NCBI GenBank assembly: GCA_030765055.1
Contig: CM060947.1
Coordinates: forward strand, 63,714,934-63,778,933
Reading direction: 5' to 3'
Length of the DNA stretch: 64,000 nt
DNA from: Mantis religiosa
Lineage: Eukaryota > Arthropoda > Insecta > Mantodea > Mantidae
A model generated the notes under the pieces. It had not been told where the DNA came from. It did not search any database and worked only from the letters and a program-made list of their open reading frames with translations. A program made the position numbers and the translations under genes. Below, piece after piece: positions 60,471 to 64,000 of the stretch (position 1 is the stretch's first letter; every line of letters begins with the position of its first letter).

Positions 60471-60690
60471 CCCCTTCACCAACGGGATTCGAAGGTGGCA
60501 CTCCTATCGGAGAAAACCTAAAGGAAAACTTCATCACACCACCACCACCACCACCACCACCTTTGTAGTTCGAAGGTGGCGCTCCTATCGGAGAAAACCT
60601 AAAAGAAAACTATTATCTTGCTACCACAGGGGTTCGAAGATGCTTCTACTATTGGAGAAAACCTAAAAGAAAACTCTATTAATTTTCCAG
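60459..60690. repeat. Triplicated ~65-80 bp unit upstream of polymerase
   Basis: Three tandem copies of a unit containing TTCGAAGGTGGC, the small hairpin CTCCTATCGGAG and AAAACCTAAA(A/G)GAAAACT, at about 60484, 60566 and 60630. The middle interval includes a (CAC)n tract. The mirrored copy is at 63570-63800. Confidence 0.8.
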
Positions 60691-61169
60691 TTTTCGATTA
60701 TTCTTTAACTACTATACAATTCACATGAGAGAAAAATTAGACAAATTAAAATTGAAAAAGGAAATAAATAGTTAGATTTGAAGATAAAATTTAGACAATT
60801 CAAACGAGTATAAACACGACTAAGCTCCGCCTTTTAGTTTTAAGGTTACATTAGGAGCTCCCATTGCCACCCGTAGACACCTCTCCGTCATCTTCAACCA
60901 CGTGTTCTTGATTCTTTTCACACATATCTTAACATAACAGTTCTATTTTTCTCAAGTTCATCTATTACACCGTTTAACTGATCCACGGGGCACCCTTAGA
61001 ATCCTTCACTTCATCCTCAAACACACCTTCTTGAACCCTTTTGATATATTTTAACCTATTTATGTTTGTTGCTACGGGCATCCGTTCTCTTTTCTTAAGT
61101 TAAATTATTACGGCCATCTTGTTATGTCTGAGTCTCATGCTTATATATTAAACTTTGTGATTAAGTATT

Positions 61170-61890
61170 TTGATTTGAAAGTCTATGTAAATCGGTTAAG
61201 GTAAACATCTCTTCTCAACATGAGACAAGTCATGATGTATGATCTTATGGGGTGAGCTTGTCAACACACCCAAAAGCATTTATATTCAAAGGTATTTAAA
61301 TTATCCCACCGAGATTTGAACCCTGATCCTAAGGCGTAAATTACCATTTCAACAACAATTCAGACCTAAAGTATATATGTATACGCTATTTCATTGCGCT
61401 AACGTTATTAGTTCAAGAGTTATTTAAGATTCAAGTTATTGCGAGAGAAGCGGTTATCGAACCACGGGTCTGTAGGATACGGAATCAAATCATTCACAGC
61501 ATATGTTGAATGAAAAAAAACCTGCGCTTTCCCCTGCTGTTCTATGTGCAATAGATCAGAAATAGAACACAATTACATAATTCAATGGACGATGGGAACT
61601 GAACCAGGGACCCTTGAGCTACACGTTGTCAGCATATGATTAACTATGAGAAGCATAACCATATAAAGGTTATTTCACTTCTCTAGACCCAGTGGTTACA
61701 GAGATATTTAAATTAAACGATTCAGGACTCGAACTAAGGACTACAGGTATACAGTATATACCCTGCGGACCTAGCTAACCATATGTAAGTAATAAAGTTT
61801 ATCCGAACTCTCTATCATAATTAGTTTCGGAGTTATTCCAATATAAGCAGTACTCTTCTGCACGAGATTCGATTAGGGGACCATTGATAA
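61170..61890 (-). repeat. tRNA-like ~140 bp units in left arm
   Basis: Mirror image of the array at 62380-63090: box B-like motifs (complement of GTTCRA) near 61320, 61461, 61602, 61732 and 61872. Confidence 0.55.
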
Positions 61891-62081
61891 AACTACAAGT
61901 CAGACAGTCAGTAAGGGCATGGACACCCCTTAGCAGGCGGTAGAAAGGCAGCATACATCGTCTTTCTCCCCTACTCATGTTTCCCACGGTTCAGGCAAAC
62001 TCTTGTGCAGCTGTCTAGTGACAAGGGTTTGACAAGGGTTTGACAGGTGATTAATCCAGGAGTAGATATTAAAAGGCTTTT

Positions 62082-62180
62082 TCCATTCCAGATGTTCAGT
62101 CTCAACCCTCCCCCACATGTCTCAGACACCTGTTGAGACATGTCTCCCACCCCTTCTTCCCCCTCCCCCGCGCTGATCTA
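62082..62180. other. Asymmetric centre of palindrome with hairpin
   Basis: About 100 bp that do not pair between the arms. ACATGTCTCA at 62115-62124 and TGAGACATGT at 62134-62143 form a perfect 10 bp hairpin with a 9 nt loop, almost exactly at the palindrome midpoint. Both flanks of this hairpin are C/T-rich on the same strand and so cannot pair. Confidence 0.85.
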
Positions 62181-62379
62181 GAAAAGGCTTTTAATATCTA
62201 CTCCTTGATTAATCACCTGTCAAACCCTTGTCAAACCCTTGTCACTAGACAGCTGCACAAGAGTTTGCCTGAACCGTGGGAAACATGAGTAGGGGAGAAA
62301 GACGATGTATGCTGCCTTTCTACCGCCTGCTAAGGGGTGTCCATGCCCTTACTGACTGTCTGACTTGTAGTTTTATCAA

Positions 62380-63090
62380 TGGTCCCCTAATCGAATCTCG
62401 TGCAGAAGAGTACTGCTTATATTGGAATAACTCCGAAACTAATTATGATAGAGAGTTCGGATAAACTTTATTACTTACATATGGTTAGCTAGGTCCGCAG
62501 GGTATATACTGTATACCTGTAGTCCTTAGTTCGAGTCCTGAATCGTTTAATTTAAATATCTCTGTAACCACTGGGTCTAGAGAAGTGAAATAACCTTTAT
62601 ATGGTTATGCTTCTCATAGTTAATCATATGCTGACAACGTGTAGCTCAAGGGTCCCTGGTTCAGTTCCAATCGTCCATTGAATTATGTAATTGTGTTCTA
62701 TTTCTGATCTATTGCACATAGAACAGCAGGGGAAAGCGCAGGTTTTTTTCATTCAACATATGCTGTGAATGATTTGATTCCGTATCCTACAGACCCGTGG
62801 TTCGATAACAGCTTCTCTCGCAATAACTTGAATCTTAAATAACTCTTGAACTAATAACGTTAGCGCAATGAAATAGCGTATACATATATACTTTAGGTCT
62901 GAATTGTTGTTGAAATGGTAATTTACGCCTTAGGATCAGGGTTCAAATCTCGGTTGGATAATTTAAATACCTTTGAATATAAATGCTTTTGGGTGTGTTG
63001 ACAAGCTCACGCCATAAGATCATACATCATGACTTGTCTCATGTTGAGAAGAGATGTTTACCTTAACCGATTTACATAGACTTTCAAATC
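62380..63090 (+). repeat. Array of ~140 bp units with tRNA box B-like motifs
   Basis: Box B-like cores occur at 62391 (TCGAATCTC), 62531 (TTCGAGTCC), 62661 (GGTTCAGTTCC), 62802 (GGTTCGATAAC) and 62943 (GGTTCAAATCTC), spaced 140, 130, 141 and 141 bp. A weaker one (TTCAAATC) is near 63084. After most of them comes AATAACTC(C/T)GAAACTAAT-like sequence. Unit 2 has an upstream GGTTAGCTAGGTCCG resembling box A. They look like decayed tRNA-derived tandem units. None forms a convincing complete cloverleaf. Confidence 0.6.
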
Positions 63091-63934
63091 AAAATACTTA
63101 ATCACAAAGTTTAATATATAAGCATGAGACTCAGACATAACAAGATGGCCGTAATAATTTAACTTAAGAAAAGAGAACGGATGCCCGTAGCAACAAACAT
63201 AAATAGGTTAAAATATATCAAAAGGGTTCAAGAAGGTGTGTTTGAGGATGAAGTGAAGGATTCTAAGGGTGCCCCGTGGATCAGTTAAACGGTGTAATAG
63301 ATGAACTTGAGAAAAATAGAACTGTTATGTTAAGATATGTGTGAAAAGAATCAAGAACACGTGGTTGAAGATGACGGAGAGGTGTCTACGGGTGGCAATG
63401 GGAGCTCCTAATGTAACCTTAAAACTAAAAGGCGGAGCTTAGTCGTGTTTATACTCGTTTGAATTGTCTAAATTTTATCTTCAAATCTAACTATTTATTT
63501 CCTTTTTCAATTTTAATTTGTCTAATTTTTCTCTCATGTGAATTGTATAGTAGTTAAAGAATAATCGAAAACTGGAAAATTAATAGAGTTTTCTTTTAGG
63601 TTTTCTCCAATAGTAGAAGCATCTTCGAACCCCTGTGGTAGCAAGATAATAGTTTTCTTTTAGGTTTTCTCCGATAGGAGCGCCACCTTCGAACTACAAA
63701 GGTGGTGGTGGTGGTGGTGGTGTGATGAAGTTTTCCTTTAGGTTTTCTCCGATAGGAGTGCCACCTTCGAATCCCGTTGGTGAAGGGGATGATGAAGTTT
63801 TCTATTAGGTCTGTGCTAAGTGTATAAAGAGAGCTTGATCGATCTTAGATTGTAATTATGCTAGTGTGTTTATAGCATAGCGGATCAGCTTCTACAGTGA
63901 AATTCATCATCAATAGCGCTGATAACTTATCAAG

Positions 63935-64000
63935 GTGAAGAAGAGAAGTGAAAAGTGTATCAAGACACTTACTTGGCAGCATATTCCCCGAGAATTAGCC
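63935..64000 (+). pseudogene. Start of second polymerase copy (partial)
   Basis: The last 66 bases repeat, on the plus strand, the first 22 codons of the open frame at 60324 (GTG then KKRSEKCIKTLTWQ...). The copy runs off the window before its first ATG (expected near 64025). Whether the rest of the gene follows and is intact cannot be seen here. Confidence 0.8.

Larger units (their letters stand above)
54150..62081 (-). mobile_element. Polinton/Maverick-like element (approximate extent)
   Basis: The family B polymerase (56599-60324), the tandem repeats downstream of it and the palindrome arm upstream appear to be one unit. Sequence at 55300-55720 reappears in the arm at 61083-61260. The polymerase family is that of Polintons, adintoviruses and other protein-primed replicons. 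Other Polinton genes (integrase, packaging ATPase, protease, capsid proteins) are not seen in this window. They may be absent, lie beyond 64000 in the mirrored copy, or never have belonged to it. Element ends are my inference. Confidence 0.5.
60259..62081. repeat. Giant palindrome, left arm
   Basis: Reads base for base as the reverse complement of 62181-64000. I noted only about six substitutions and two small indels (ACC x8 versus x7; A8 versus A7) over ~1.8 kb. The arm covers the polymerase start, the triplicated unit and the tRNA-like array. The left limit is set by the window end, so the true arm may be longer. Confidence 0.95.
62181..64000. repeat. Giant palindrome, right arm (cut by window end)
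   Basis: Reverse complement of 60259-62081. The pairing still holds at base 64000, so the arm continues outside the window and presumably into a second polymerase copy. Confidence 0.95.

Noticed and set aside
61799..62464. Identical 62-codon frames on opposite strands
   Set aside because: They are the same arm sequence read twice because of the palindrome, with no recognisable domain. They do not indicate two genes.
62380..63090. Functional tRNA genes in the palindrome arm
   Set aside because: Box B-like cores are clear, but I could not fold any unit into four paired arms with a plausible acceptor stem.

Overview
The window looks like a repeat-rich, intron-scale stretch of an insect nuclear genome. 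The evidence is AT-rich DNA with no prokaryotic gene density, many tRNA-derived SINEs, decayed non-LTR retrotransposons, mariner and Tc1 transposons, solo LTRs and long microsatellites. The SINE with the 3' end 'cttaacgttggaggacgta' reminds me of cockroach or related polyneopteran genomes, but that taxonomic guess is from memory and untested. I find no intact host gene, rRNA or functional tRNA.

Layout. 0-13 kb: two solo LTRs of one Gypsy-like family (303-1112 and 11305-12029, both flanked by ATAT), a dead LINE carrying a SINE (2.9-4.1 kb), a second dead LINE on the minus strand (6.2-7.6 kb), a dispersed repeat present twice (1.5 and 9.2 kb), and several SINE families. 13-20 kb: a dead full-length mariner (14.0-15.3 kb), an internally deleted mariner (18.1-18.8 kb) and a SINE-in-SINE insertion (12.7 kb). 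20-47 kb: two copies of a ~1.15 kb terminal-inverted-repeat element (20.5-21.7 and 45.6-46.7 kb), a LINE tail with RNase H (22.4-23.4 kb), a dead Tc1 element (38.3-39.7 kb), and SINE copies, two with clear 12-14 bp target-site duplications. 47-51.7 kb: AT-rich and almost featureless. 51.8-53.1 kb: a 1.3 kb pyrimidine-only cascade of tetranucleotide arrays.

54-64 kb is the most interesting part. A protein-primed-type family B DNA polymerase (Polinton/Maverick-like, with N-terminal zinc fingers and an embedded HNH/endonuclease VII-like domain) lies on the minus strand at 56.6-60.3 kb. Every polymerase and exonuclease motif I looked for is present, but two single-base frame breaks split the reading frame. 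Downstream of it are ~100 bp tandem repeats. Upstream it runs into a giant near-perfect palindrome with arms of at least 1.8 kb (60259-62081 and 62181 to beyond the window end). A ~100 bp asymmetric centre holds its own small hairpin. The arms contain regularly spaced (~140 bp) tRNA-B-box-like units, and the right arm ends with the first codons of a second, divergently oriented polymerase copy. This is a head-to-head duplication of a virus-like mobile element, resembling the junction of a linear replicon with hairpin ends. An assembly fold-back must be excluded first.
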